This document shows, piece after piece, positions 26,587 to 35,878 of a stretch of DNA of 36,294 nt. The stretch's first letter is position 1, and every line of letters starts with the position of its first letter. The stretch lies in IMG/VR virus record IMGVR_UViG_3300035698_003231, positions 1 to 36,294 of that record; one strand, written 5' to 3'. Under the pieces are notes generated by a model. It did no database searches, was not told the DNA's origin, and saw only the letters and a list, made by a program, of their open reading frames with translations. The stretch comes from a virus. A program made the position numbers and the translations under genes.

Positions 26587-27369
26587 ATGCCTGGTGAAAA
26601 AACAGTTGAACAAAAAGCAAAGGAAATGGGACACGTACCCAAGGAAGAATGGAAAGGTGACCCTGCTACATGGCGACCGGCTGAAGAATTCGTTGAGCGT
26701 GGTGAGAACATTATCCCGATTTTAAAGAAGCGCCTTGATGACAATGAAAAGCTTGTGAAAACATATAAGGCCGACCTTGATATCACTCTCAAAGCGAATG
26801 CCAGAGAGGTTGAAGACGCCAAAAAATCAGCCTACGATCTTGCGACGAAAGACTATGAAACGAAACTGAAGGCACTGGACGGGAAAGAGGTTGAAGCCTT
26901 CACAGAGGGTGATGCTGAGAAGTTCACCAAGATCAAGAAAGAGCGTGATGGTTTAGAAAAGCCGGTGGAGCCAAAGAAAACCGAAGCGGCGAAAGATGTT
27001 TCAAATCCTGAATTTGAAGAGTGGCGAGATAAAGAGAAATGGTACGGAGCTGATGAAACATTGACCGCCGAGGCTGACATTCAGGGCAGTGTGCTTGCAA
27101 CAAAGTATAAAGACAAGCCAATGGCTGAGATTTACAAAATGACTGCGGATAACGTCAAAAAGCTTCATCCTGACAAGTTCAAAAATCCCAGGAGAAATGA
27201 AGCGGGATTCGTTGAAGAAGGATCAACCGGGGACTCTGGAAACGGTGACAAAACATTTGCCTCTTTGCCGAAGGATGCAAAAGATTCTTATGCAAGGTTG
27301 GCAGCAAAGTTTAAACTACAGGGTAGGGAGTTCAAAAAAGAAGATTACGCAAAAGATTATCATTCATAA
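26587..27369 (+). CDS. Scaffolding-like protein
   Basis: This is 260 residues. ATG 26587 is best spaced from GGGAG; ATG 26581 is too close. It is highly charged and helical (KKRLDDNEKLVKTYKADLDI, EVEAFTEGDAEKFTKIKKER), with an N-terminal MGHVPKEEWKGDPATWRPAE and a conserved-looking WRDKEKWYGADETLTAEADI. Charged coiled proteins between portal and capsid genes are usually internal scaffolds removed from the procapsid. Assignment from position and composition. Confidence 0.65.
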   Translation: MPGEKTVEQKAKEMGHVPKEEWKGDPATWRPAEEFVERGENIIPILKKRLDDNEKLVKTYKADLDITLKANAREVEDAKKSAYDLATKDYETKLKALDGKEVEAFTEGDAEKFTKIKKERDGLEKPVEPKKTEAAKDVSNPEFEEWRDKEKWYGADETLTAEADIQGSVLATKYKDKPMAEIYKMTADNVKKLHPDKFKNPRRNEAGFVEEGSTGDSGNGDKTFASLPKDAKDSYARLAAKFKLQGREFKKEDYAKDYHS

Positions 27370-27380
27370 GGAGAGGAATC

Positions 27381-27863
27381 ATGGGTAACAGAGACAGGGA
27401 AGAAACAACAGGAAAGGAAAGAAGGGCAAGAACTCCATTGGGCGTCATGCGAAAAAAGATGAGCCTTGATAAAAAAACAATGGATATGCTTGAAAAAGAA
27501 AATCTTGTTCCGAGATGGGTCAATGATGACGACCACGGAATGAGAATTAAAAATGCCGTAGATGGCGGATACGACTTTGTTTCATCTAATGGTGAAATGA
27601 TTGTGGGCGATTCTGTCAAGAAAGAAGATGTGGGCCGACGATTAAGGCATAAAGTAGGCACCCATAAAGACAGTTCAGTCAAATACGCTTATTTGATGGC
27701 AATAAAAAGGGAGTTCTATGAAGAAGATAAGGCCAAAAAGGAAGAAACAAATTTAATGGTAGACGATGCCATTCGGGGAGGAACACCAGGTGGTTTAACA
27801 CCACATGATGTAAAGCCCGAACAAGGCGGTACAACTATAAAAAACATTCAATACAATCCTTAA
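27381..27863 (+). CDS. Conserved podovirus head-region protein (160 aa)
   Basis: ATG 27381 with GGAGAGG. Basic N-terminus (GKERRARTPLGVMRKKMSLD), a central RWVNDDDHGMRIKNAVDGGY with DVGRRLRHKVG, and a C-terminal acidic/Gly-rich tail. In related genomes a protein of this shape sits just before the capsid genes, and may be a minor head component or an assembly factor. Function not proven. Confidence 0.55.
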   Translation: MGNRDREETTGKERRARTPLGVMRKKMSLDKKTMDMLEKENLVPRWVNDDDHGMRIKNAVDGGYDFVSSNGEMIVGDSVKKEDVGRRLRHKVGTHKDSSVKYAYLMAIKREFYEEDKAKKEETNLMVDDAIRGGTPGGLTPHDVKPEQGGTTIKNIQYNP

Positions 27864-27903
27864 AATGGATATAGATACCAGGTAGGTATCGGGGAGAATT
27901 AAA

Positions 27904-28518
27904 TTGAGTAACCAAACAGGGGCCTATGGCCTCAAACCAGATAGACATTTAGACGGTTCTGTATGGAACGGCGCAACGATGCGATGTTACGTATCTGCCA
28001 GCTATGGAACCGCACTATATGTTGGTGATCCTATCCTTTTATCTGCTGTAACGGCAGAGAGGGATCCAAAAGCGTTATATCCGTCCATAAATAAATCAGC
28101 CGGAACAAACGGGGTTATCGTTTTTGGTGTGATTACCGGATTTGAAGTAAACCCGGATGATTTAACAAAGGTTTACAATCCTGCATCAACGGAAGCGATT
28201 GCGCTTGTTGCACCCGCTTCTGATAATCTTATCTTTACAATTCGTGACGATGGCGGGATTCTTGGCACTGTTGGCTGGCCTGGGCTGAATGCTGTAATGA
28301 TAGCGAATACAGCCGGTAATACATCAACCGGCCTTTCTGGCATGATGCTTGACTCTGGCACGACAGATGCACCCGCAGCGGACATGTCCAACACGCTGTT
28401 AATACTTGGCCTTCATCAATCAGAAGACAACGCACTGTTGATCAATGCAGAGTGGGATGTTCTGATTAATACTAACGAAGATACACTTGGCCGTCATCTT
28501 GGCGTAGCTGGGGCATAA
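27904..28518 (+). CDS. Head decoration / structural protein (204 aa)
   Basis: The start is TTG 27904, supported by GGGGAG at the correct distance. NQTGAYGLKPDRHLDGSVWN, then beta-rich sequence (YVSASYGTALYVGDPILLSA) and an LIFTIRDDGG segment. Gly/Ala/Thr/Asn-rich and without helices, it fits a capsid-surface or decoration protein immediately upstream of the major capsid gene. Confidence 0.6.
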   Translation: MSNQTGAYGLKPDRHLDGSVWNGATMRCYVSASYGTALYVGDPILLSAVTAERDPKALYPSINKSAGTNGVIVFGVITGFEVNPDDLTKVYNPASTEAIALVAPASDNLIFTIRDDGGILGTVGWPGLNAVMIANTAGNTSTGLSGMMLDSGTTDAPAADMSNTLLILGLHQSEDNALLINAEWDVLINTNEDTLGRHLGVAGA

Positions 28519-28527
28519 GGGGGAAAT

Positions 28528-29433
28528 ATGACTACTTCAACTGGAAGTCATCCTAAAAATCAGTGGCCCGGTGTAAAAGCACATTTTGGTCACACGTATG
28601 ACGAGCATCCTGAAGAATTCAGCCAGATATTTGATTCTGAATCTTCAGACAAGGGATATGAGGAAAGAGTTCAGTACGTTGGACTCGGATTGGCCCCTGT
28701 AAAAAGCCAGAGCGCTTCGATATCTTTTGAAGACACGAAACAGGGCTACATTTCCCGCATCACCAATGTTGTTTATGGAATTGGTGGGATCGTAACCCGT
28801 GAGGCAATCGAAGATGATCAGTATGAGTCAGTTGCAATGAGAATTGCACGATTTATTGCTTTTTCAATCCGACAGACTGAAGAAAATGTTGGGGCGAATA
28901 TCATCAATCGGGCCGAAACTTCAGGCTATAATGGTGGTGATGGTGTTGTGCTTGCAAGTGCTTCACATCCTGAAACTTCCGGACTTCAAAGCAACGTCCT
29001 GACCGTGGCGGCTGATTTATCAGAGCAGTCTATTGAGGACATGCTTATCCAAATCATGCTTGCAACCGATTCAAGGGGCTTGAAAATTAGTCTTATCGGT
29101 CAAAAGCTGATTGTCCCGCCTCAGTTGTTTTTCGAGGCTTGCAGGATTCTTGATTCAATTCTGCAAAACGATACTGCCAATAATGCCACCAATGCACTAA
29201 GGGCAAAAGGCATGCTGCCCGGTGGAACTGTTGTAAATCATTATCTGACTGACGCTGATGCATGGGGAGTCAAAACAAATGCTCCTGAAGGTTTGATCGT
29301 TCAAAATCGTCGGGCTGTAGAGTTCGGGAAAGACAATGAGTTTACGACCGAAAATGCATTAATGAAAGGCTCAATTCGTAAAGGTTACGGTTGGGGAGAT
29401 TGGAGGGGTTACTTCCATTCAAGTGGTGCATAA
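28528..29433 (+). CDS. Major capsid protein
   Basis: This is 301 residues from ATG 28528 (AAGGGGG). ESSDKGYEERVQYVGLGLAP, the E-loop-like SISFEDTKQGYISRITNVVY, the spine helix MRIARFIAFSIRQTEENVGA and a late GLKISLIGQKLIVPPQLFFE resemble HK97-fold shell proteins of the Mu gpT / podovirus group. It is followed by a hairpin (29448-29467) that may stabilise its mRNA. It assembles into the icosahedral shell around the scaffold. Confidence 0.8.
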   Translation: MTTSTGSHPKNQWPGVKAHFGHTYDEHPEEFSQIFDSESSDKGYEERVQYVGLGLAPVKSQSASISFEDTKQGYISRITNVVYGIGGIVTREAIEDDQYESVAMRIARFIAFSIRQTEENVGANIINRAETSGYNGGDGVVLASASHPETSGLQSNVLTVAADLSEQSIEDMLIQIMLATDSRGLKISLIGQKLIVPPQLFFEACRILDSILQNDTANNATNALRAKGMLPGGTVVNHYLTDADAWGVKTNAPEGLIVQNRRAVEFGKDNEFTTENALMKGSIRKGYGWGDWRGYFHSSGA

Positions 29434-29447
29434 TATTAACAATACTG

Positions 29448-29467
29448 GTGCCGGGTAAAACCGGCAC
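29448..29467 (+). other. Hairpin after the major capsid gene
   Basis: GTGCCGG, GTAAAA loop, CCGGCAC (7 bp perfect). It lacks a T-run, so it is more likely an mRNA stability or processing element than a terminator. Confidence 0.5.
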
Positions 29468-29491
29468 TGCTTCTAAAAAAGGAGTGGTATA

Positions 29492-30472
29492 ATGGGTGGT
29501 TTAACAAATTTTCCAAATGGTATTTCAAGTATGGGTATCCCGGTTGCCGGAGCTGCAAACCTGTTCGGTGGTGTGTGGTTTGTTGGTGGTAGTAATGCGA
29601 GTGATGGTAATAAAGGCACCGATACCAGCAAGTCTTTTGAGACAATAGCGAAAGCTATATCAAAGGGAAAAGCGGGTGATAATATTATCCTCGCCCCTGG
29701 AACGCATTCTGTTGACGTTTCCACTGCTGCGTTGATCCCTAAAGCCGACATGCAGTTTATCGCATCGATTCCCCCATTTGGTGGGAAGCCGAATTCGATT
29801 GTGACGGCTGCTGCAGATGATGGTGCAACACTTGTTGATCTTGATGTGGATGGAACAGGGTGGCATGGCATTGAATTTTTGCTGGTAGCAGGGGCAACCA
29901 CGGCGGTAGATCTCTTTGACATTGCCCAAACTACCGCAGTAAATGGACTTGTATTCAATGATTGCTGGTTTAATCTTAACTCAGTTGACCATGCAACGGC
30001 TATTGTGAGAGCGTTGGCGGTTGATGATGGGACAAACGCAACGACTGGTATGGTTGTAAAGAATTGCCGGTTCTTGGGTGGTGATGCTACCACGACTGAA
30101 TCTGAATATGTTGTGGTTGGAGTTGGTGGTATCCCTGATGCGCTATTTGAGGGTAACATATTTATTCTTGAGTCTATTGATGGAGATGCTTTGGCCTTTC
30201 GTTTCGGAGATCCAGGAGCGGCGGGTGGTTCTTATGCCATGACTATTCGGAACAATGACTTTATTGGTCCGGTAGATGGTGGAGGCGATGCAGCTCCTAT
30301 CGTATTTACGGGCGCAATGACAGAGGATGAAATTGTAGGTATGATCCGCACAAACTGGTTTTCAAACTGTTCAGCTACGCCTATTACACAGGATGAAGTT
30401 AACAACAGCATTGTGCGGAATTATGTTGGTGATGATGCAACCGGAGGTACGTTGGTTGATCCTGGAACCTAA
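29492..30472 (+). CDS. Beta-helix structural protein (head fibre or decoration)
   Basis: This is 326 residues from ATG 29492 (AAAAGGAG). NLFGGVWFVGGSNASDGNKG and TIAKAISKGKAGDNIILAPG are typical of parallel beta-helix coils, repeated later as NGLVFNDCWFNL, GMVVKNCRFLGG and MTIRNNDFIG. Such proteins form spikes or surface fibres. Located between the capsid and later head genes, and followed by a hairpin with a short T-run. Confidence 0.65.
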   Translation: MGGLTNFPNGISSMGIPVAGAANLFGGVWFVGGSNASDGNKGTDTSKSFETIAKAISKGKAGDNIILAPGTHSVDVSTAALIPKADMQFIASIPPFGGKPNSIVTAAADDGATLVDLDVDGTGWHGIEFLLVAGATTAVDLFDIAQTTAVNGLVFNDCWFNLNSVDHATAIVRALAVDDGTNATTGMVVKNCRFLGGDATTTESEYVVVGVGGIPDALFEGNIFILESIDGDALAFRFGDPGAAGGSYAMTIRNNDFIGPVDGGGDAAPIVFTGAMTEDEIVGMIRTNWFSNCSATPITQDEVNNSIVRNYVGDDATGGTLVDPGT

Positions 30473-30484
30473 TTAATATTTAAC

Positions 30485-30502
30485 AAGGGGCTTCGGCCCC
30501 TT
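30485..30502 (+). terminator. TTCG-tetraloop hairpin, partial terminator
   Basis: AAGGGGC-TTCG-GCCCCTT with only three T residues after. Perfect stem; weak T-run, so it likely reduces rather than ends transcription after the abundant capsid genes. Confidence 0.6.
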
Positions 30503-30515
30503 TCAGGATAATATA

Positions 30516-30713
30516 ATGAAAATAACACTGTTCAAACCAAGTTTTTCCGACAAAGATGAAAGCGTTATGTCTATTCGAAACATGGACATAAAGCAGATCC
30601 GGTTTAACCGAGTGTCGAGAGAAATAACCATTTTATATGAAGATGTGATTGATCTTAAGGATGTTGTAAAAAAACCGGCTAAAAAATCGAAACTCAAAAG
30701 AGGTAAATCATGA
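30516..30713 (+). CDS. Small basic hypothetical protein (65 aa)
   Basis: ATG 30516 (CAGGAT). A beta-rich core (MKITLFKPSFSDKDESVMSI, EITILYEDVIDLKDVV) and a KKPAKKSKLKRGKS tail. ATGA overlap with the next gene. Possibly a minor head component. No family recognised. Confidence 0.55.
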   Translation: MKITLFKPSFSDKDESVMSIRNMDIKQIRFNRVSREITILYEDVIDLKDVVKKPAKKSKLKRGKS

Positions 30714-31354
30714 GGCCAAAAACAAAATTGATAGATCCTGTTAACAGTGATCCGAACGGATTAGCAGAAGCACAAGCGGTTGCCGGGGCTGGAGCATTGA
30801 CTCTTGATGGTGTGTTGATAGTTGGTGGGACTTTCACTGTAACTGATGGATTAGCAAAGCGATTGGGTATTTTAAGTGCTGGAAACGATGCCGGTATCAC
30901 ATTTACAGTTGTCGGAACCGATGCAGACGAAAAAGCGTTAACGGAAGTTGTAACTGGCGCGGCGGCTGCTCCTGGCACAGCAGAAACAGCGGGGTATTTT
31001 AAAACGGTTGCTTCTGTCACGGCAAGTGGCGGGGCGGCTGGTAATGTATCAGTGGGTACAGTTGACGAATTTGTAACAAATACAATTCCCATCGAAACGT
31101 CAAACAGTGACCCTGCAACGATATCAATTGAAGGTATAACCGGAACTATTGATATCACAGTTCAGGAAACATTTACAAGGATTCAAGGCGCTGATGCTTT
31201 TACATGGCAGGATGGACCGGCAGCTTTAACAGATATCACAGAAGACACAGCGGACGAAATATCTGCCCATGCCACTGGTATAAGATTGCAAGGTAATTCC
31301 TATACTGATACAGCACTGCTCAGAATGGTTATTAATCAAAACCGGAATTTCTAA
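30710..31354 (+). CDS. Structural protein, Gly/Ala/Thr-rich (214 aa)
   Basis: ATG 30710 overlaps the previous stop; its own stop overlaps the next start. The body is beta-rich and low in charge (LTLDGVLIVGGTFTVTDGLA, TGAAAAPGTAETAGYFKTVA), ending RLQGNSYTDTALLRMVINQ. Its place between capsid and tail-adaptor genes suggests a virion surface or connector protein. The exact role is unknown. Confidence 0.55.
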   Translation: MRPKTKLIDPVNSDPNGLAEAQAVAGAGALTLDGVLIVGGTFTVTDGLAKRLGILSAGNDAGITFTVVGTDADEKALTEVVTGAAAAPGTAETAGYFKTVASVTASGGAAGNVSVGTVDEFVTNTIPIETSNSDPATISIEGITGTIDITVQETFTRIQGADAFTWQDGPAALTDITEDTADEISAHATGIRLQGNSYTDTALLRMVINQNRNF

Positions 31355-31950
31355 TGTCTATTAGGGAAACTCATAGGCCAGATGTCGATGGATTCAGACC
31401 GGGTGATTTCTGGATGGTTTGCGATACATGTGGAATGGATCACAGATATTCAGACATGAAGCAAAGATGGGACAATGCATGGGTCTGTGTTGACTGTTGG
31501 GAGCCACGAAATGTGCAGGAGTCAGTTAGAGGTATTTCGGAAAAAATAGCTGTTCCAGTGGCAAGACCTGTGCCATCTGACAACAACTTAATTGTATCCT
31601 GGGGAGAATCTGCCACATACGAGACATTTACCTCCACATATGAGGACATAACGTCTGCTATTAATACAGCCGGGAATGGATCAGCCAGGACGAATAACAC
31701 AGGTGTTGTGAGTGGAACAAATTACAACATAACTATAATTTTAGATCTGAACTCAGGGCAAGTGCCTTCTTTGACGACTGGTTCGTCTGGTGCGGCTGAT
31801 GGGACCCTTTTAGGGGTTTTAGCCGATGGCGTGAATTCTATTAATTTTGAAGCTGATGCAAGTACCTATTTATATATAACAAATACAGCAGACTCTAATT
31901 TTTCAAGTACCTTTAATTTAACAAAGATTATCACACAGGATGATTTATAA
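31354..31950 (+). CDS. Structural protein with N-terminal zinc ribbon (198 aa)
   Basis: ATG 31354. RPDVDGFRPGDFWMVCDTCG and WVCVDCWEPRN give two CxxC pairs, a zinc ribbon often seen in phage proteins next to head-completion genes. The C-terminal half is a beta-rich Thr/Ser/Asn domain (NYNITIILDLNSGQVPSLTT). Possibly a head-neck component. Starts and stops overlap neighbours by 1 bp. Confidence 0.55.
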   Translation: MSIRETHRPDVDGFRPGDFWMVCDTCGMDHRYSDMKQRWDNAWVCVDCWEPRNVQESVRGISEKIAVPVARPVPSDNNLIVSWGESATYETFTSTYEDITSAINTAGNGSARTNNTGVVSGTNYNITIILDLNSGQVPSLTTGSSGAADGTLLGVLADGVNSINFEADASTYLYITNTADSNFSSTFNLTKIITQDDL

Positions 31951-32642
31951 TGGCAACTTCTTTATCATATGATTTTGATGTCACAGCAATGCAAATCATT
32001 AAAGATGCTTTGTTGTTAAACAGTGCCGGTGATCCTCATAATGATGTTGATGAAAACGACAGGGCTGTTTGTATGCGGTTTCTTAACATGATTATGAAGA
32101 ACATCCAAAAAGATGCTGATTTATGGGTCACAACAGATGTTACACATACGCTGACAGCCGGAACGCAAAGCTATACGGTTGGAACCGGGCTGGATATTGA
32201 TACAGCAAGACCATTGAAGCTGAAGCATTGCCGCAGGACTGATTCAAGCAGCAATGATATACCAGTTGATGTTGTTTCCAGGCAAGACTATATGGATCAG
32301 CCAACAAAATCAACACAGAGTCAAGTGCTAATGGCATATTACGACCCACAGAGAGCCAATGGTGTTTTATACGTATGGCCCACCGGAAGCGCCAATGACT
32401 TGACGCTGGTGCTTACATTTCAAAGGCCAATTCAGGATTTTGACGCAAATGGGAATAATCCAGACCTGCCAGATGAGTGGAACATATGGCTGGTTTATCA
32501 ATTGGCAACTCTGGTTTCCCCAATATATTCAGGCAGTGTTCGGGCTGACCTTGCGGCAGTTGCCGGTGGACTATTGGGACCATTAAAAAACTTTGATACA
32601 GAACAGGTTTCTATAAACTTTCAACCGGATATGGGCAGATAA
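31950..32642 (+). CDS. gp4-like head-to-tail adaptor
   Basis: This is 230 residues from ATG 31950. SYDFDVTAMQIIKDALLLNS, RAVCMRFLNMIMKNIQKDAD and LWVTTDVTHTLTAGTQSYTV match the pattern of P22 gp4-type tail accessory/adaptor proteins, with LPDEWNIWLVYQLATLVSPI near the C-terminus. It would bind below the portal and receive the tail hub encoded next. No muramidase motif was identified. Confidence 0.75.
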   Translation: MATSLSYDFDVTAMQIIKDALLLNSAGDPHNDVDENDRAVCMRFLNMIMKNIQKDADLWVTTDVTHTLTAGTQSYTVGTGLDIDTARPLKLKHCRRTDSSSNDIPVDVVSRQDYMDQPTKSTQSQVLMAYYDPQRANGVLYVWPTGSANDLTLVLTFQRPIQDFDANGNNPDLPDEWNIWLVYQLATLVSPIYSGSVRADLAAVAGGLLGPLKNFDTEQVSINFQPDMGR

Positions 32643-34063
32643 TGGGATTTGTAAATTTACCAATAAACCAACCACTTTATCAAAACGTTGACGAATCAAG
32701 CCTTTCTATTGCTTCTCCTGAGAGACATGATGTTTTCATGGATGAGTCCGGTAGCATGGTAAGAAGGCCGGGGTTAGATGAATTTACAACGGCTGGTAAT
32801 GGGCCAATACATGGGTTTTTTTATTGGAACACTACGAATCTTGTTTATATGGCAAGTGGCAGTGATTTATATTCCATGAACGAAAATGGCGGTACCGTTT
32901 TAGTGGGCACTGACCTGTTTCATCAATTCAATAGAGTTATTTGGGACGAGGCAATCAATCCAACAAGGAAAATATTTGGCACAAATGGCAGCATCCCTGT
33001 CGAATATGATGGAACAACAGCACAGAAATTAACAGATCCCAACGCACCCCACAAGGCAACGCATTTGAGTATATACGATACTTATTTGATTGCAAACCAG
33101 GAAGGTACGCAAAAGATAGAGTATTCAAACGTTGGACAACCGACTGTGTTTAGTGCCGAATTTGCAACCGCAGAGGCACAGTCTGATAATTTGGTTTTTG
33201 TTGGGGTTGGATGGGACGAGATAGTAGCAATAGGGAAAAAAACGCAAGAATTTTTCTATGATGATGGGGTAGAGCCTTTTATTTCAAAACCCGGCGCAAT
33301 TGTTGAGGAAGGGTGTATCGCTCCTTATTCTATTCAACTAATAGATAATGCCTGGTTTTTTCTCAATCATGAACGTAGGGTAATGAGGCTAAACGGAAGG
33401 CAGCCAGAAGTCTTATCTTTTCCCGTTGACAAGGTTCTTTCTGGATTAACAACTGTAACGGATGCGATAGGCGATGAGCTCACGGTTGGAGGTAGAACTT
33501 TTTATGTCTTAACATTCCCAACGGATGAGAAAACAATAGTATTTGATTATGTAAAAAAAGAATGGTGTGGGGAGTGGGGTTCATGGGACACATTCTCAGC
33601 TACTTATAAAAGATGGCGTGGGAATTGTGTTTTATATGTCCCTGAATGGAACACTCATTTAGTTGGGGATTATCAGAATAACAAAATATATAAAGCCAGC
33701 CTTACTAAATACCAAGACGGTTCGGATACGATAAGATCAGCCTGGCTTACCGGTAATATAACACATGGGAACTCACTGCAAAAAAGAAGTATACGGCTTA
33801 GACTGAGAATCAAAAGAGGCGAAGGTGACATAAACACAACCGAGGCACCAGTTTTAATGATTCGATGGCGCGACAATGGCAATAAAGCATGGAAAAACAC
33901 CATAAATATAAACATTGGAAAGGCAGGGGATAACGAGTTTTATAGAGAGATTGGCCCGCTTGGTAGGTATAGATCAAGACAATATGAGGTTTCTATAACT
34001 GATAATGTTCCTTTAACTCTTGTTTCAATAGAAGAGAATGTTTTAGGTGGTGAAAATGCCTAA
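32642..34063 (+). CDS. gp10-like tail hub / packaged-DNA stabilisation protein
   Basis: This is 473 residues from ATG 32642, overlapping the adaptor stop by 1 bp. A repetitive beta-propeller-like body includes FFYWNTTNLVYMASGSDLYS, KATHLSIYDTYLIANQEGTQ, VGWDEIVAIGKKTQEFFYDD and CIAPYSIQLIDNAWFFLNHE. A C-terminal jelly-roll-like region (SIRLRLRIKRGEGDINTTEA) follows. This matches P22 gp10, which plugs the portal and bears the tailspikes. The order gp4-gp10 strengthens the call. Confidence 0.78.
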   Translation: MGFVNLPINQPLYQNVDESSLSIASPERHDVFMDESGSMVRRPGLDEFTTAGNGPIHGFFYWNTTNLVYMASGSDLYSMNENGGTVLVGTDLFHQFNRVIWDEAINPTRKIFGTNGSIPVEYDGTTAQKLTDPNAPHKATHLSIYDTYLIANQEGTQKIEYSNVGQPTVFSAEFATAEAQSDNLVFVGVGWDEIVAIGKKTQEFFYDDGVEPFISKPGAIVEEGCIAPYSIQLIDNAWFFLNHERRVMRLNGRQPEVLSFPVDKVLSGLTTVTDAIGDELTVGGRTFYVLTFPTDEKTIVFDYVKKEWCGEWGSWDTFSATYKRWRGNCVLYVPEWNTHLVGDYQNNKIYKASLTKYQDGSDTIRSAWLTGNITHGNSLQKRSIRLRLRIKRGEGDINTTEAPVLMIRWRDNGNKAWKNTININIGKAGDNEFYREIGPLGRYRSRQYEVSITDNVPLTLVSIEENVLGGENA

Positions 34064-35048
34064 TTCGCCGAAACTTAAAGTCCCGCTTCCACTTGACGAA
34101 AGAGAGATTGAAGACTGGCGCATTAGGTTAGCTGCTGACCTCTCAACGGCTTTAATTAGTGCGGACGTCAAGGGAACTGAAAATCAAATAGTTGTAACTA
34201 TAAACAGTGACAATTCTGTAACGGTAAGTATTTCAGACGATTATATTGAAGGAACGGCAAACCAAATAATTGCAACGAGGAATGCTGATAACTCAATTAC
34301 ATTTAGCTTACCTCAAGATATTGATACAGCAGCGGATTTTATAGTTGGAACAATTAGGATAAACACCACATTAAATCAAGTACCGGTAAACGGAATAACA
34401 ACTACAGCGAAGCTCGTAAGCGTTGTTGATAGTATCGCAACCTGTGTTGCTGGTGCATTTGCGGAGCATGGCACTGTTGCAGCAAAAGGTTGTACGCTAT
34501 ATGGGGCAAGATCAAGAGGGACAGCAGCCGTTCCAGTGATAGTTCAAAGTGGCGATAATGTTTTTGACCTGATAGCGATAGGGTTTGATGGCACAGACTA
34601 CGCTCAATTGGCAAGGATTGATTTTGACGTTGATGGAACTCCTGGATCTAACGATATGCCGGGGAGGATATGCCTAAAAACCAGCGCTGACGGTGGGCAA
34701 ACTCCGCTTGAGGGTTTAAGGGTAGACAGGAACCAAACCGTTCATACGGCAAAGGGTAGAATAGTAAATACAACAAGGATAATAAGCACTGACTCTCCAT
34801 ATGCTGTACTCGTAACCGATCATGTCATATATTGCGATACGGATGGCGGTGATATAGAAATAGATATACCAGCAGGGGTTGAAGGCACAGAATATGAATA
34901 TTATAATGTTGGTAGCTCTGGCAACGAACTAACATCAGACCCTAACGGCACAGAAGCTATACTAGGGGGTGGAGCTGGCGTTGCGGCGACTTTTGCTGAT
35001 GGTGAGGGTGCTATTATAAAATATAATGCAACCGAAGGATGGAGATAA
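34056..35048 (+). CDS. Tail/head fibre protein with internal repeats (330 aa)
   Basis: ATG 34056 (AGGTGG) overlaps the hub gene by 8 bp. Two ~30-residue repeats (GTENQIVVTINSDNSVTVSI and GTANQIIATRNADNSITFSL) are typical of fibre shafts. A beta-rich middle and a C-terminus like a capping domain (GDIEIDIPAGVEGTEYEYYN) follow. TAA 35046 is followed in the same frame by the ATG of the next gene. Confidence 0.65.
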   Translation: MPNSPKLKVPLPLDEREIEDWRIRLAADLSTALISADVKGTENQIVVTINSDNSVTVSISDDYIEGTANQIIATRNADNSITFSLPQDIDTAADFIVGTIRINTTLNQVPVNGITTTAKLVSVVDSIATCVAGAFAEHGTVAAKGCTLYGARSRGTAAVPVIVQSGDNVFDLIAIGFDGTDYAQLARIDFDVDGTPGSNDMPGRICLKTSADGGQTPLEGLRVDRNQTVHTAKGRIVNTTRIISTDSPYAVLVTDHVIYCDTDGGDIEIDIPAGVEGTEYEYYNVGSSGNELTSDPNGTEAILGGGAGVAATFADGEGAIIKYNATEGWR

Positions 35049-35867
35049 ATGGGCGGGTTTTGGAAATTACTAAATGGACGGTGGGGTTCTGGTACCGGAG
35101 AAACGGACGAGGTAAGAATAGATGCATCAACCAATTCTATTCAGACTGTGAACTATGAGCATCATGAAATACATTCAGGAAGTCATTATTATATCGAAGG
35201 GCATGTCGAATTAGACACAGCTGGAGCACTATACTCTATAATAACGACACCAGATACAGGATCGTGGTCTCATTTCACATGGAACATATCAAGCAATGGT
35301 GTTCTTAGCAGCAACTTTTACGAGATACCGACAGGAGGCATGACCGGTGGGCTAAGATCAGTAATTCATGCTAATAACAGAAATAATATAAAGAATTGTT
35401 GGAGTGGAAGGCATGATGGCGCTGCAAATGCGGCAGTGCTAACCGATTCGACTGTTCCAGCAGTAGCCACAGTTCCATGGACTACTGATTCTCTTGTTGG
35501 GTTACAAATATTTAACCAGACTGATGGATCTAGCACAATTATAACAGCGAATACGACAACTACGGTTACGGGTGTGCTAACTGGTGGAACAGATAATGAT
35601 TGGGACGTAGGTGATATATACGAGATTAATAACTCTCAGCTTATAATAGCTGCGGGCGTTGCTGTTGCAACAAGTCTCGGGCTTATGATTTCTGATACCA
35701 GCGTTGGTGGTACAGCGTTCAAGGCCGACGTTGGTGGAGAATCTAAAAGAACAGACGAAATACTTTTGAGACAAAATACAACATATTTGAGAGAGTTTGT
35801 GTCGGGAAGTGATGGAAACATAATTGGCTTTAAGGCAACATGGTACGAACACACCGATAAACACTAA
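35049..35867 (+). CDS. Structural fibre-associated protein (272 aa)
   Basis: ATG 35049 directly follows the previous stop in frame; AAGGATGGAG is upstream. GRWGSGTGETDEVRIDASTN, HHEIHSGSHYYIEGHVELDT and LREFVSGSDGNIIGFKATWY form a beta-sandwich-like sequence seen in many phages as a separate surface protein near tail genes. Stop-codon readthrough of the previous gene would make a fusion. Confidence 0.55.
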   Translation: MGGFWKLLNGRWGSGTGETDEVRIDASTNSIQTVNYEHHEIHSGSHYYIEGHVELDTAGALYSIITTPDTGSWSHFTWNISSNGVLSSNFYEIPTGGMTGGLRSVIHANNRNNIKNCWSGRHDGAANAAVLTDSTVPAVATVPWTTDSLVGLQIFNQTDGSSTIITANTTTTVTGVLTGGTDNDWDVGDIYEINNSQLIIAAGVAVATSLGLMISDTSVGGTAFKADVGGESKRTDEILLRQNTTYLREFVSGSDGNIIGFKATWYEHTDKH

Positions 35868-35878
35868 CGGATAATTAA

